This document shows positions 10,223 through 21,955 of a stretch of DNA of 64,000 nucleotides, piece after piece (the stretch's first letter is position 1; each line of letters starts with the position of its first letter). Source of the DNA: Ryuthela nishihirai (taxonomy: Eukaryota > Arthropoda > Arachnida > Araneae > Heptathelidae). Both the position numbers and the translations under genes were made by a program. The stretch is from NCBI GenBank assembly GCA_038380435.1, contig JAWZYU010000020.1, forward strand, positions 44,486,307 to 44,550,306, given 5' to 3'. A model generated the notes under the pieces. That model saw only the letters and a program-made list of their open reading frames with translations, was not told the DNA's origin and made no database searches.

Positions 10223-11154
10223 TATGCTCCCTAAAACAAAAGAAATCGTAAAAAGAAAATAAAGATTACATTTCTTTAAGGAAAAAAATGACATTAATTG
10301 TTGAATTATTCATCATAAATTAATTTTGTGATCAATTTTTCCGTGGGGGGAACCCAACCTTCTTCCCCTCACACCTTGTCGAGACAAGATCAGTTTATGG
10401 GAAGTTCCCCAGAGCTTCCATTTCAAGATTATGTAATTCTAGCAAGAAAAAATGTTTGATGAATGAAATATTTCTCTGCTGTTGTTGTTCGTTGCTTCCT
10501 GTCGTTTTCATTTTTAAAACGAAATTTTGTAGAGTGATCTACAAGTTTATGCTGAAGTGGACAAAACTTCGATGTCTGTTTTTACAGAGTCCAGTTCGAA
10601 AGAGATGAAAGGTAATGCTGGTACCCAAAAAACTCTGAAGGGGGAAAACCTGGAAAAATGTTAATGGAATCCGAAATAGGAATCGTCAACTGAATCTCGT
10701 AAAGAAAAAAATCGGTAATTCAACATAAAAAAAAGGAGAATTATTAACAGAATATATTAAAAATCGAAGACTCTACATTACGGGTAAGAAACGTGGCCAA
10801 TATTTATTGTTTACAATTAACTAATATCAGACTACCGTTGTGGTGAAATGTGAACGAAAACTTTTTTTTTACACAAGTTTACATTTTTACACACAATAGC
10901 GATATTTTACTTTGACGGAACGACATTCCTGCAAGTTCTGTTTCACTTTGACTGGCTAAGAAATCATTTTTCTCTCAGGACAGCCTTTTGGCTTCCAAAT
11001 GTCTGGAACCAGCTCTAGTATAAAAGCAATCATATCCTAAGCCTTTCATTCCATTTGAGTGATAAACACACATTGACAAATACGAAATACGAAACATAAT
11101 TTCTTTACGAATGCAATATTCCTTCGCATTGAAGACTGTTGCTTATTTTATGGC
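10223..11154. other. AT-rich stretch, nothing recognised
   Basis: No repeat family of this window, no convincing open frame and no splice-flanked coding block was seen. Confidence 0.4.
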
Positions 11155-11520
11155 TGAGCGGCACTTTTTGCACACGATGGGCTAAATGGCCAGTTCACAA
11201 AGACGCCGAGGACTCAGAGAAGGTTGGCGAAGGGAATCCACTGAAAAGCTACTAGGAGACAGTGGAAATCTCCCATCAAGGCCATTCAGCGGGATCTTTA
11301 ACGTACAGAGGATATAGATCTCATGACCAGGACCACAGCTTAACATCCAATCAGACGGATGGAGGTCTTTCTAAACCCACTGGTGCCTCCTTTCCCACCG
11401 AGGGCAGTTATGTTGCCTAGATAAAAAAAGAGGGTTGTCGTAGATAAAAAAAAAAGCACAAAACTGTCATTTTTGGGATTCGAACACGGGAACTGTAGAT
11501 TATGACCCCCGCCATTTAGT
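11155..11520 (-). mobile_element. SINE-A, diverged
   Basis: The tail side is at 11155 (GAGCGGCACTTTTTGCACAC) and the head side near 11470-11515 (GGGATTCGAACACGGGAACT, complement of the B-box region). A poly-A/poly-T-containing insertion about 11418-11455 interrupts the body. Open frames across this stretch are shadows of the SINE. Confidence 0.75.
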
Positions 11521-12557
11521 AACAAAATGAATATAATATGGTCGGTTTCGTCATTTTTCCCTTTAAAAATTGCAATCTCACTAATTTCCAATTCTGGAGA
11601 AACTACCAATAATTCAGTTGAGCATGATAGAAACGAAAAGTTTGAAACAGTCGCATGCTCTACAAATCCCTCCCGGATATTCACTTCAATATAAATAATC
11701 AATTTACCTCAAAAACGTTTCGTGTCAAAAGAATATCACTACTAAGATCTGGGAAAAAATAGCGTATTATTTTTTTTCTTCATCTGATTCATTTCCGAAA
11801 ATCTTAAAAATCTATTACGTCTTCCGAAAGAAAATTGAAACTCACAGTGAAAAAAAAGTGACCTCAAGCCATGAACAAGAACTTTACGATTTTTTTTAAC
11901 TGAGAATCCAGCAGCTTAAGAATCACTTGAAAAGTCTCCGATATTTCAATAACACTTCGGGCATTACTTAAATGTATTCTAATCGGATGCAAATAGCCTT
12001 AAAAAACCAAACTTGATAGCATTTCTTTCGCCTCCCGAAAAAAAACTGCAACAACACGTTAATAATATTTAGCTAGGAGCATTAACTTTTAAAGTTAATG
12101 TTTCCGCCCCAGTTTATTTAAGAACGTTGTATGGCAACAAAATGCACGGCTTTTACATATTTAACAACCTCTTTTGACAATTTATTAGCTTAATATTTTA
12201 TAATTTTTTGTGAAAAATGGGGAATATCGTGTCAACAACTCAATAATGAACAACTAGAGGCCTTAAGGATTATTTTCTTCCTTCTTTCAAAACAACAAAA
12301 TGCGTTTTAAACAATAATTCCTACTTGAAGAGTAAATAATGAACAGTTTTCGTATTAATCATATTTGAGGTTCTTAGCGACTGAAGAGTCTTCGTATTAA
12401 TCATATTTGAGGTTCTTAGCGACAAAAGTGTATTAGCGGAAGAAAATAAGCCGTTAAGGCAAGTAGTTTCTTTCTTGCGAAAAACCGATGCTCTAAGGCC
12501 AGCTTACACGTCAAATCGGTAAAAACGTTACCCTATAATTACACTTCGCAAAAGGGC
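11521..12557. other. AT-rich stretch with one short duplication
   Basis: No gene or mobile element was recognised. A segment of about 35-40 bp containing CGTATTAATCATATTTGAGG is repeated directly in tandem at 12351-12424. Confidence 0.45.
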
Positions 12558-12941
12558 TTGAGTTGGGTTGTTTTACCTCTGAGCGGCACTTTTTTGCACA
12601 CCATGGGCTAAATGGCCAGGTCACATGGACCCCGAAGGCTCAGAGAAGCTTGGGGGAGGGAACCCACTGGAACAGCTGTTGGGAGACAGATGGTAGCCTC
12701 CCGTCAAGGCCATCCAGCGTGTCTTTAACGTGCACAGGGTATGGCTCTCATGCACACGGAGCCACGGCTTAACGTCCCATCCGACGGACGGCGGCCTTTC
12801 CAAGCCCATCGGTGTCCCCTATTGACCGTGGGCAGGGAATTTTGCGGAGATAAATCTCAACGCTGACCCAGCTGGAACTCGAACTGGGAACTACAGATTA
12901 CGAGCCTGGCGCGCTACCGACTGAGTCACCCCCGCCCGACA
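12558..12941 (-). mobile_element. SINE-A, full length
   Basis: Little-diverged copy. The short direct repeat CAAAAGGGC (12549-12557 and 12942-12950) is a plausible TSD. The head on the minus strand keeps box A (GACTCAGTCGG) and the B-box region. Confidence 0.87.
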
Positions 12942-13978
12942 CAAAAGGGCATTTTTGCCCAATATTTAGGTTTAGGTGCAAGGAGAGTTCAACTGAAAAA
13001 GGCGGACAAATAAGAGATAATATAAATGCATTTATTTGCGAACGTTACGAGAATAGCCGAAAACATTTGTGGTTGGTTGGTAATTCAACGCAAGAAATAA
13101 ACCCCAAAGCTCTTAATCTTTTCTCCTGGTTAGAGTTTCCGATTCTCGAAAATTCTACCGAATTCTACTGATTCACTCGAACATCTGCTAAAAATACAAC
13201 TGAAGGAAATAGTTCAGACTCTCAGTATATGTAAAAAATAAAAGTTCGAACAGAATTAAATTCGATATTTTGATAAGGCAACATATACCTGAAGTAAAAT
13301 GTCAACTAACAAATCCAGCAATGTCCATTTCTGCCAAAGGACTTTGCTACTTTTTTTCAGAGTATATTTGTTCAATCTGTCTATAATTATACATTATTGA
13401 CTTGACAAAATTGATTCTTTGTCGTTTTCTCTAGTGATGAGAAATTCAAACATTAAGATTCTTACATCTTTTGGCAGAAGACTCTAGGACTAGCAATAAT
13501 ACAAAATTTCTGTGTAGTTATAGATCACGCAAGGACAAAAGATAACTTCATTTTATGATCTAATGATAGTTACAAAAAATATAATCAGAAGATAACCCCC
13601 AATAATCTTCAAGAAGTCATTAAAAATAGCATAAATGACAAAAATTCATTAAGATAATAAAAAGTTATAAAATCATTCACAGTTCAACCGACTTCTAGCA
13701 TAATAAAAGAACGCAGAGAGTTTCAAAAAATATTTTTGCTTTGACTTTATAACCAGAAGAATAAATATGAAATGCTCTCTTCCTAGAGTGAATTGTATTT
13801 CATTTTTCGACTTTTGCACTGTCTAAGGATGGTAATACGAATCAATGGATAATTAAGAAGATCCAGAGAGTAATATCTTATTAATACCTATAAAAGGTAA
13901 AAAATTGAGTCAATTAATTCATTTTTTCATGCGTTGTGCATGTTGGTAAATGCTAGTACATATAGTTCATTCTATATA
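12942..13978. other. AT-rich stretch, nothing recognised
   Basis: No coding block, repeat periodicity or transposon end was seen before the TA dinucleotide that flanks the Tigger-like remnant. Confidence 0.4.
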
Positions 13979-14858
13979 CAGTGGACCCCGGCCTTTACGA
14001 TTGGTTCAACATACAATCAAATGATTCTCCATAATAAAATAAGGTTCTCTCTACGATAAGCATACACTTTTACAATTGTTGAGGAAAATTGTAACACGTA
14101 AATATAATATTGCCTAAACGATAGGTAACCTCCTGGCCTCCATGAATTTGAGACTGAAAGTGGTTTAGTGCAGGAAATTGTCGCTCTTAATGAGTCATTG
14201 GTTCTGGAGGTCGATGCATAGGATGTGGAGGAGTTAATTGAGAATCATGGAAGGGAGTTGACAACAGAGGAGCTCCAGGAATTAGAGATCAGTGCATAAT
14301 AGTGAAGAGGAGGAAAGTGGGGAAGATGGCCATGAAGCAACACCTCAAGGAATTAGAACTTGCTTTCTGCGTGGGGACATTATGAAGCGAACAGTAAGAA
14401 GTTGGTGGCGAGGAGGTTGCATACTGCATGTAACCTCCTCTCTCCCAACTCCATCACCACCAGTGATTTTAAGAAGCAGCCATTCCAGTCTAAGTAAAAG
14501 GTTAATTTATTGTTGTTTTTAAACGTTTATCATCTGCGTTTATCATTTCAAACAACGTTTTGGTAAAAAAAAAGAGTAAGTACATATAGTTCCGTGACTC
14601 CATCGGCATTTTTCATGGTTTTTTTTTAGTTTTTATCATGTTTTAACATTTATTTATTTATTCTATATGAAAATATTTCTATTGAAAAAATCCCTCTTTT
14701 GAGAGGGAAACATCTTAGTTATGTGGAGATTCTTTCCACATCCGAGGACTTAGAACGAATTACCAAAAGCAATGTGGATTCTTTGGTTCACATTACGATA
14801 TTTCCACAATACGATGGAGTCTTTGGAACGAATTAATACGTAAAGAGAGGGTCCATTG
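13979..14858 (+). mobile_element. Tigger/pogo-like element, non-autonomous remnant
   Basis: The ends are imperfect inverted repeats, CAGTGGACCCCGGCCTTTAC on the left and the complement of CAATGGACCCTCTCTTTACG on the right, flanked by TA at 13977-13978 and 14859-14860. This is typical of the pogo branch of Tc1/mariner. The interior (about 14130-14310) translates, with stops, to an acidic stretch containing DVEELIENHGRELTTEELQE, which resembles the C-terminal region of Tigger-derived (TIGD1-like) transposases. The DNA-binding and catalytic regions are deleted, so it cannot move by itself. Confidence 0.72.
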
Positions 14859-14929
14859 TATACTGCTGCCTATACTTCATTCAATATATAATGCTACCCA
14901 AAATTTGCTGATGCATTGTTCTGCATAAT

Positions 14930-15128
14930 TTCGTTAACATCGCTCTTCACCTTTACCAACTTTTACGATTCAATTTAAATGCTGTTAATGGACCTTGTTC
15001 TGTGCGTTTTTTCTAGCAACAATATTATTAACATTTACCAACTTCTACAGTGCATTTAGATACTGTTAATGGACTTTGCTCTGCGTAATTCTGGTAACAT
15101 CGCTTTTCACATTTACCAACTTCTATAT
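14930..15128. repeat. ~100-bp tandem repeat, left part
   Basis: The phrase ACCAACTTCTACAGTGCATT, then TAGATACTGTTAATGGACTT and a GTAACATCGC-like segment, recurs with ~100-bp spacing here. It resumes after 16303, showing that the LINE and SINE between them were inserted into one array. Confidence 0.7.
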
Positions 15129-15513
15129 GGGGCGGGGGTGGCTCAGTCGGTAGTGCGCCAGGCTCGTAATCTGTAGTTCCCAGGTTCGAGTCCCAGCTGG
15201 GTCAGCGTTGAGATTTATCTCCGCAAAATTCCCCGCCTTGCCCACGGTCAGTAGGGGACACCGATGGGCTTGGAAAGGCCGCCGTCCGTCGGATGGGACG
15301 TTAAGCCGTGGTCCCGTGTGCGGGAGAGACATACCCTGTGCACGTTAAAGAACACGCTGGATGGCCTTGACGGGAGGCTACCATCTGTCTCCCAACAGCT
15401 GTTCCAGTGGGTCCCCTCCCCCAACCTTCTCTGAGCCTTCGGGGTCCATGTGACCTGGCCATTTAGCCCATGATGTGCAAAAAAGTGCCGCTCAGAGGTA
15501 CAACAACCCAACC
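15129..15513 (+). mobile_element. SINE-A at the 5' junction of a truncated LINE
   Basis: Full-length copy with TSD CAACTTCTAT (15117-15126 and 15514-15523). The right TSD copy abuts the first LINE base, so the SINE entered at, or almost at, the genomic-DNA/LINE junction left by the earlier LINE insertion. Confidence 0.9.
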
Positions 15514-15523
15514 CAACTTCTAT

Positions 15524-16303
15524 GTGCCCGGTCACGTCGGAATCAGGGGCAATGATTTGGCAGATTCTGTTGCCACGTCAGCCGCTCCCCTGTCCGACTC
15601 TCCGCTGCCGGTTCCATATCTGGATTTCCGGCAGCGTTTTCTGATCTTGGTCAGAACAGCTTACGAACAAGCTCTTTGAGATCAAACCTATCATCAAACC
15701 ATGGCAGTCTTATTACCGCAGGAATCGCAAGGAGGAAGTTGTACTTGCTCGGCTCCGCCTAGGTCATTCGTTTCTTACTCATTCGTTTCTTCTACGGGCG
15801 GACGACGAACCTAAGTGCGCGTTTTGTGACACCATTTTAACAATCAAACATATTTTAATTGAATGTCCATGTTTTAACCTAGAACGTCGTTTGTATTTTA
15901 CTTTTCACGATTTTACGTCCGAGCCACTTACACTCGGACATCTTTTATCTGATAATACTTTTTTACCTCCAATTTTTGCATTTTTACAGTATACAGGTTA
16001 TTTTACCAGATTAGGATTTTATAGATTTGTTATTTATTCGCCGTCTGACCTAGATCATTTACACCTGGGTTAGTTTTATCCATTGTCTCTACTGTATTTA
16101 TATAAACATTTGTTGTTTTACACCTTTATTGTTCTTTCTGTTATATATATATATCTTGTTGGTTTTGTTTTTGCCTTTTACAGCATTTGTTTTTAACTTT
16201 GGTTGAGGGGTATTTGTCTTTTAGCATATTTTTCCCTCGTTTGGCGCATTATAGCCTCAGTAGCTCATGCGCCATAAAACCCCAAACATCCAACCAACCA
16301 ACC
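15524..16303 (+). mobile_element. Jockey-like LINE, 5'-truncated, 3' end of ORF2
   Basis: It opens with VPGHVGIRGNDLAD, a hallmark of RNase H domains in jockey-like LINEs. One frame breaks at about 15678. The next frame (about 15700-16071) carries RLRLGHSFLTHSFLLRADDE, then a Cys2-His-Cys knuckle (CAFC...KHILIEC), and ends ...LDHLHLG, stop. The 3' UTR finishes GCGCCATAAAACCCCAAACA and a CCAA-rich tail. CAACTTCTA before and after is the LINE's own TSD, since the same sequence lies at 15117 and about 16304. It is a dead 5'-truncated copy lacking the reverse transcriptase. Confidence 0.85.
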
Positions 16304-16410
16304 AACAACTTCTACAATCTAATTTAGATGCTGTTAATGGACCTTGCGTAACTCTAGTAACAATATTCTTCACATTTTCCAACTTCTACAAAGCATTTTA
16401 AATGCTGTTG
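16304..16410. repeat. ~100-bp tandem repeat, right part
   Basis: It resumes the array of 14930-15128: CAACTTCTACAATCTAATTT, TAGATGCTGTTAATGGACCT, then a second CAACTTCTACAAAGCATTTT unit. Confidence 0.65.
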
Positions 16411-16983
16411 ATGGACAATGCAAGAAAAGGGATCTTATTCTCTCAACTAAGAAAACTACAATTATTGGCATCTCACATAATCATGTCGTAAGAAAATTAA
16501 GAGTGATGTTTCACTCTTCAAACTGAGTAATTACTTAATATTAAGATACAATGCAAATTCCTTGGAATCAAACAGGATTAGACTTTACCACGGCATTATA
16601 ACATTAAACACCTCAAAGCTTCTGTTGATTAGAGACTAGCTTCAATTCGTTTCTACCGAATACAACTTCAGTAGCCTTTGAAACCAATTAATTACGAGTT
16701 TATAATGCTCTTATTAGATCAAAGCTCTTTTTTTTCCAAATTTTCTCCTCACTAATAAGTTTGCTACTAATTGGAACTTTCTGGAATCTTCTCACCATAA
16801 TGCCCTTAGGCCTTTTACTTTGTCCTTCTCCCAGATACTCCTTCTCTTGAACTAATGGCTGATGCCAATCAAAACTCACTCTACTATTCACAGAGACTTA
16901 ATGTATTCAAGAATTACCTCATAATGAAAAATGCCAGTAGTAATTACCATTGAATTCTCAAAATCAAAATCCCTAATAACTTT
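16411..16983. other. Unassigned AT-rich stretch
   Basis: No recognised feature. Confidence 0.35.
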
Positions 16984-17368
16984 CATCTGGAGGAAGGGGC
17001 TCAGTACGCAATTCGCTAAGCTCGTAATCTATAGTTCCCAGGTCCGAGTCCCGCCTGTGAAAGCGTTGAGATTTACCTCCGCTAAACCTCCACTCTTCCC
17101 TTACAGAAATGGAACAGCTATGAACTTGGAAAGACCTCCGTCCATCGAATGGGACCTGTGCCGTTGTGCCGTGTGCAGAGAGTCATACCCTGTGCATGTT
17201 TAGGAACATGCTGGATAGCCTTAACGGGAAGTTTCCATCTGTCTCCTAACAGCCCTCCAGTGGATCTCTTCCCCAACTTACTTTGAGCGTTTGGGGTCCT
17301 TGTGACTTGGTCTTTTATCCCATTGCGTGCACAAAGTTACACTTATAGGTAAAAACAACACAACATAC
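16984..17368 (+). mobile_element. SINE-A, old copy
   Basis: It is diverged along its whole length. The A-box region has decayed (GGCTCAGTACGCAATTCGC) but GTAATCTATAGTTCCCAGGT and the central GTGCATGTTTAGGAACATGC remain recognisable, as does the AAAACAACACAAC tail. Confidence 0.7.
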
Positions 17369-18489
17369 AACGCGCCATTTTCCCGTTTCCATCACGCGTA
17401 GACCACTGCTTAACCTCTATTTGACCTAGGAGGTCAGGTCGCTTTTCAAAGTCATATTTTTACCGAGATCTGCGACCCAACTTATCCCTGGATGTAAATT
17501 TTCAGAGTTTCCGTTCTGCACCATAGTTATACCCCCACCCCCCACCCCGACACCCACACACACTCACACCTTAGCTCACACAGTCACAATCAACTATTTA
17601 TAAATATATATACTAGATATTTGTATTAAATAAAATAATACATTTCATTTTGTATATTTTTTCTACTTTCATTATTTCTTTTAAAGAACTTTAAATACAA
17701 ATAACGATATTATCGTGATTCAAACGCTGTAAGATCGATCCAATTTGTTCGGGACTGTAAACATTATGCATCTTCCAAACAAGATTATTCATCATAATCA
17801 ACTTGCTTTGGATTGCTCCACATGGAGAAATTTCAAATAACGTAAAAGTTATCTTCAAGACTAAAACTGGCCCTCAGCTTTCCGTCATCGCATAAAAAAA
17901 CTAGCACATTTTGTACCAAACTTTAAAAGTAAGTTGTTTCGTAACCTAATGAAGAATGACATAACTGCCTGCACATCAAATGCGCGAGTCAAACATTTAC
18001 GGAGAAGACAAATGGATAAAAGAATAAGCTCACTCATGCATTTAGAAACATTCGTAAAAAGAGCAAGCATTCATTCGGAAGCTTATAACTGGATATTCAA
18101 GACTAAATTTTAAATTTAAACAAATGAACAATCTTTTCTGTGAGAACCAAATGAGCTACCAAGTTATCGAACAACACTCAGAATTTTCTTCTTCACTACA
18201 AAAAAATTTTAAGTGACTGATTCTGTTTGAAATATTGAATAAAATGTGATATAAATAATACGGACTTGATGTAACTCTTCAAATCATGGAATAGCAAAAC
18301 ATTTGAGACAAATAATTGAAGTATTCTCTGTTCATTTGTAATTAACCCAGGTGGACAATATTAAAGTCTTTTCTAGCTGTTGTTCGCATGTATTTACTAC
18401 TTTCAAAATCAGTACAATTATTATTTTAATTTTTTTAACATATTTTCATTAGTTTCCGCACTTTAGAGTTAAGTTCTGTAGTGCGCCAC
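17369..18489. other. Unassigned stretch
   Basis: A C/A-rich simple segment lies at about 17527-17580 (CACCCCCACCCCG-like). The remainder is AT-rich without recognised features. Confidence 0.35.
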
Positions 18490-18665
18490 GCTTGGAATCT
18501 CGAGTTGTTTTACCTCTGAGCAGCCCTTTTTTAACAAATGGGCTAAATGGCCTGGTCTCAAGGACGGCCAAGGGCTCAGAGAAAGTTTGGAAAAGGGAAA
18601 CCACTGGATAGCTCTTAGGAGACAGATGGTGCTTCCTGTTAATCTTATTCAGCGTGTTCTTTACC
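18490..18665 (-). mobile_element. SINE-A tail-side fragment
   Basis: This minus-strand copy covers the tail to the middle of the body (TTGTTTTACCTCTGAGCAGC through TCAGCGTGTTCTTTA) and then stops abruptly against LINE-like coding sequence. The head is absent. Confidence 0.7.
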
Positions 18666-18790
18666 ATTTCTTTGTTTGTAGAGTCGGAAGAGCATGGAAT
18701 GATCTTCCAGAGGACGTAGTCATCTCTCCTACCATAGCCGTTTTAAAAAGCATTTACCAAGTGTGGACTTATATAAATATCTTAAATGCA
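18666..18790 (+). pseudogene. LINE ORF2 C-terminal scrap
   Basis: The translation includes VGRAWNDLPEDVVISPTIAV followed by LKSIYQVW. The pattern (R..)WN.LP..VV...t...FK is a common C-terminal signature of reverse transcriptases of CR1/RTE-like LINEs. It covers only about 40 codons and has no ends. It could also be a coincidental similarity, but the spacing of conserved residues is good. Confidence 0.5.
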
Positions 18791-19000
18791 ATAAGTTTTA
18801 AATGTTTCATTTGCCTTCATCTCAAGAGTGCCAAAGGATTCATTTATCTGCAGTCCATTTTCTTTTATGTGATGTAGATAATCATTAAATTCATTTTACG
18901 TTTGTAATGCCATATATGCTTGTCAATTCTCCCAAATGGAATCAGTGTAAATAATATTTACTTTTCATCTATTACTATTAAATAAAATAAGCAGGGTAAG
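18791..19000. other. Unassigned AT-rich stretch
   Basis: No recognised feature. Confidence 0.3.
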
Positions 19001-19950
19001 AATTAGCGGAGCTAAATCTCAACGCTTGCATAGATGGGACTCGAACATAGGAAATGCAGATTATGAGCCTGGTGCCTTACTCGTTCGTAATTTGATGTTC
19101 CTAGGATGAGTCCCAACTATTCCTGGTTTGAAATGCATTTCCTTTAACACCTGTTCTTCTCTTGGTAAGAAAAAAAAACACCGATGGGCTTGAAAAAGTC
19201 GCCTTGCGTCTCGTGGAATGTAAAGCCGTGGCACCGGGTGTGGGAGAGCCATATCCTGTGCACGTTAAAGAACACGCTGGATGGCCTTGACGGGATACTT
19301 CTATCTCTCTCAAAAGAACTCTACAAGGGTCCCCTTTCCCCCACGGGGCGGGGTGGCTCAGTCGGTAGCGCGCCAGGCTCGTAATCTGCAGTTCCCAGGT
19401 TCGAGTCCCAGCTGGGTCAGCGTTGAGATTTATCTCCGCAAAATTCCCCTCCCTGCCCACGGTCAGTAGGGGATACCGATGGGCTTGGAAAGGCCGCCGT
19501 CCGTCGGATGGGACGTTAAGCCGTGGCCCCGTGTGCAGGAGAGCCATACCCTGTGCACGTTAAAGAACTCGTTGGATGGCCTTGACGGGAGGCTACCATC
19601 TGTCTCCCAACAGCTGTTCCAGTGGGTCCCCTCCCCCAACCTTCTCTGGGCCTTCGGGGTCCATGTGACCTGGCCATTTAGCCCATGGTATGCAAAAAAG
19701 TGCCGCTCAGAGGTAAAACAACCCAATCCCTTTTCCCCAACTTACTCTGAGCTCTCAGGGTCTTGGTGACCTGCCCATTTAGCCCATTGTGTACATAATA
19801 GTTTGCACTGAAACAAATTTCTTTTATTTAACAAAAACCTTTGTTTGGGGTAGACTATTTCTATCTGTAATCCAACTGTTTGGGGTAAATTATTTCTTCA
19901 TTTAGCCTATTGTGAGCACAGAAGTGTCGCTCAGAAGTTAAACAATCCAA
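19001..19950. mobile_element. Cluster of three or more SINE-A pieces, one young copy nested
   Basis: 19001-19080 is a minus-strand head-and-body piece ending near the anticodon region. From 19081 an old plus-strand SINE-A runs to 19344 and resumes at 19728-19800. A young full-length plus copy (19345-19727) sits inside it, with near-identical flanks CCCTTTCCCC and CCCTTTTCCCC as TSD. A duplicated tail scrap follows (about 19880-19950). Confidence 0.8.
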
Positions 19951-20424
19951 ATCTCCTTTACAATTTAACTCAATTGCATTTGTGGTATACAGAAACTGTC
20001 ACAGTTTCATTTTCTCAATTTCTTCATATAAAGAAATCCCTCACGAAAAATAATGTGTACTGACCCGTTTTACTATGTTAGAGAGTTGGGACACGATACT
20101 TGTAATTTAGTAATTTTATAGCAGTATGGTAGCAAAAACGACGAAAAGATTCGTCGTAAAAATGACTGCTCTATTTCTGGTTGCTCTTAAATTTCACATC
20201 TGGATTAATTGCCTTCAATGGGAAGTGGGCAAGTTCCCTTTTGCATCCAGGTCTGTTTCCTTTAGTCTTAAAAATTTGACGATTTATTTTTTAAAACATC
20301 TCTTGATTTTTTATTTTGGCTTTTAGTCACTAATTGATAACAATATTTTTTTTGTTAACCCGTATTTTGGTTTTCAACGAGGCTTTCTTCAATTTTCCAT
20401 TATTTTTAACAATCTGCACCAGAG
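19951..20424. other. Unassigned stretch
   Basis: AT-rich. A 66-codon frame at 20126-20326 has no recognisable similarity and lies in biased sequence, so it is not called. Confidence 0.35.
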
Positions 20425-21172
20425 TTGGGTTATTTTACCTCTGAGGGCACTTCATTGCACACAACGGAATATCATTCCATATTTATTCCATAATGGCCAG
20501 GTCCAAAGACTCTAAGGCGAAGGTTCCCAAACTTATTTGTCCTACCACCCCCTTTTCAGAAAAAAAATTACTCAGCGCCCCCTTGGAAATCTACCTTCTT
20601 TAAGCGAACAAACAGAAAGATGCAGTGACAAATTTGCGTTCTTTTATGTATCGATATTTTTACCTATGTCCTACGACATAGTAAAGAAAGATGTTGTTGC
20701 AAATAACATCTTTCTGCTTGAAAGCTTGAAATTATAAAATTATTTATTAAAATCACCATAGTAACATTCGCATTAACACAGTAAATTAAAATAACGAAGG
20801 ATAATTTTATGTGTTTATTTTGAAAATAAAATAATCACTACGACTTTAACTCTGTGTTACACAATAGATGAAACATGTATGAACGGTTTTTCAAAATTTT
20901 CTTATCTTCCCTTCTTTTTTTATGCTTCCATCGCCCCCCAATTGCACCCGAGGCTACTTCCGACCCCCTGGATCGTTCCAGCGCCCCCCAGGGGGTATAT
21001 CGCCCACTTTGGGAAACATTGCTCTAAGGGATCAGCGAAAGTTGGGTGAAGGGGAAAGCTCTTAGAAGACAGATGGTAGTCGCTCGCCAAACGTATCTAT
21101 TGTATTGTTTAACGTTTACAGAGTATAACTATCCTGCACATGAAACCACGGCTTTACGTCCCATACAGCAGG
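20425..21172 (-). mobile_element. SINE-A split by a hAT-like element
   Basis: The minus-strand tail portion (20425-20509: TTGGGTTATTTTACCTCTGA ... GGCCAGGTCCAAAGA) continues after the inserted element at 21030 (GATCAGCGAAAGTTGGGTGA) and runs to about 21172, where it is cut off in the body. Confidence 0.75.
20518..21021. mobile_element. hAT-like non-autonomous element, 8-bp TSD
   Basis: An exact 8-bp TSD CTCTAAGG (20510-20517 and 21022-21029) flanks inverted ends CGAAGGTTCCCAAACTT and CAATGTTTCCCAAAGTGG (the latter on the minus strand). Subterminal regions are rich in GCGCCCCC. The interior is AT-rich and non-coding. An 8-bp TSD with this TTCCCAAA-type end is characteristic of the hAT superfamily. 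Confidence 0.85.
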
Positions 21173-21558
21173 TTGGGTTGTTTTACCTCTGTGCGGCACT
21201 CTTTTGCACGCAATGACCTAAATAGGCAGGTCACAAGGATCCGAGCACTCAGAGAAAGTTGGGGGAAATGAATCCACTAGACGACTCTCAAGAAACGGTT
21301 GGTAGCCTCGCATCAAAACCATCCGTCGTGTTCTTTAACGTGCGCAGGGTGTGGTTCTACCCCACACGGGGTCACGGCTTTACTTCCCATCCCATGGACA
21401 GCGGCCTTTCGAAGCCCATCGGTGTTCACAACGCACTGTGGCCAGCAGGATGAGGATTTTTGCGGAGATAAATATCAATGCTGGATCAGGTAGGACTCAA
21501 ACCTGAGGACTGAAGATTACGAGCCTGGCTCTCTGCTGACTGAGCCAATAGGCGCCCC
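21173..21558 (-). mobile_element. SINE-A, moderately diverged
   Basis: Near full length, from CAGGTTGGGTTGTTTTACCT at the tail to GCCAATAGGCGCCCC at the head. It lies directly against the preceding truncated SINE-A in the same orientation. Confidence 0.8.
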
Positions 21559-21955
21559 TTCCATGTACAGAGAGACATTTCTCTCTTTTTATCCAGATAT
21601 CCACCATTTTGCGATTCACTCACTCACCCTTCCGGCATCAATTGATTTTAGCAATAATCACCTGAAATCGCAGTTTGTGCAAGTCTCGGATCAAAAACAC
21701 TAGCATTGAAAATATTGCATCTCCTGAAAGGGGCTTATATCAAGCCAAGTAATTGAACAGTTGGCTCTATCATCCCTTAAGATGATAAACGACATCACTT
21801 TGACTAAACGCCCTCTTCTTTTTTTATCATTTCCTCTTCTCAACTCCAAACTATCTCTAGACTTCCTTTATAAGTCGTAGCTGGCAATTTAAAATTCAGA
21901 ATGCCCATTATTCACTATATACTATCATCCGACCTTGTTTTTATTCCTCGCAACC
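21559..21955. other. Unassigned stretch
   Basis: No recognised feature. Confidence 0.3.

Noticed and set aside
11340..11702. 120-codon minus-strand frame
   Set aside because: Its distal half is SINE-A sequence with poly-A/T insertions; the rest is AT-rich and unrecognised.
15123..15535. Recurring 60-150-codon frames such as MALPHTGPRLNVPSDGRR and GCFTSERHFFAHHGLNGQ
   Set aside because: They appear wherever SINE-A appears, in both orientations, with decay proportional to SINE age. They are non-coding shadows of the SINE body.
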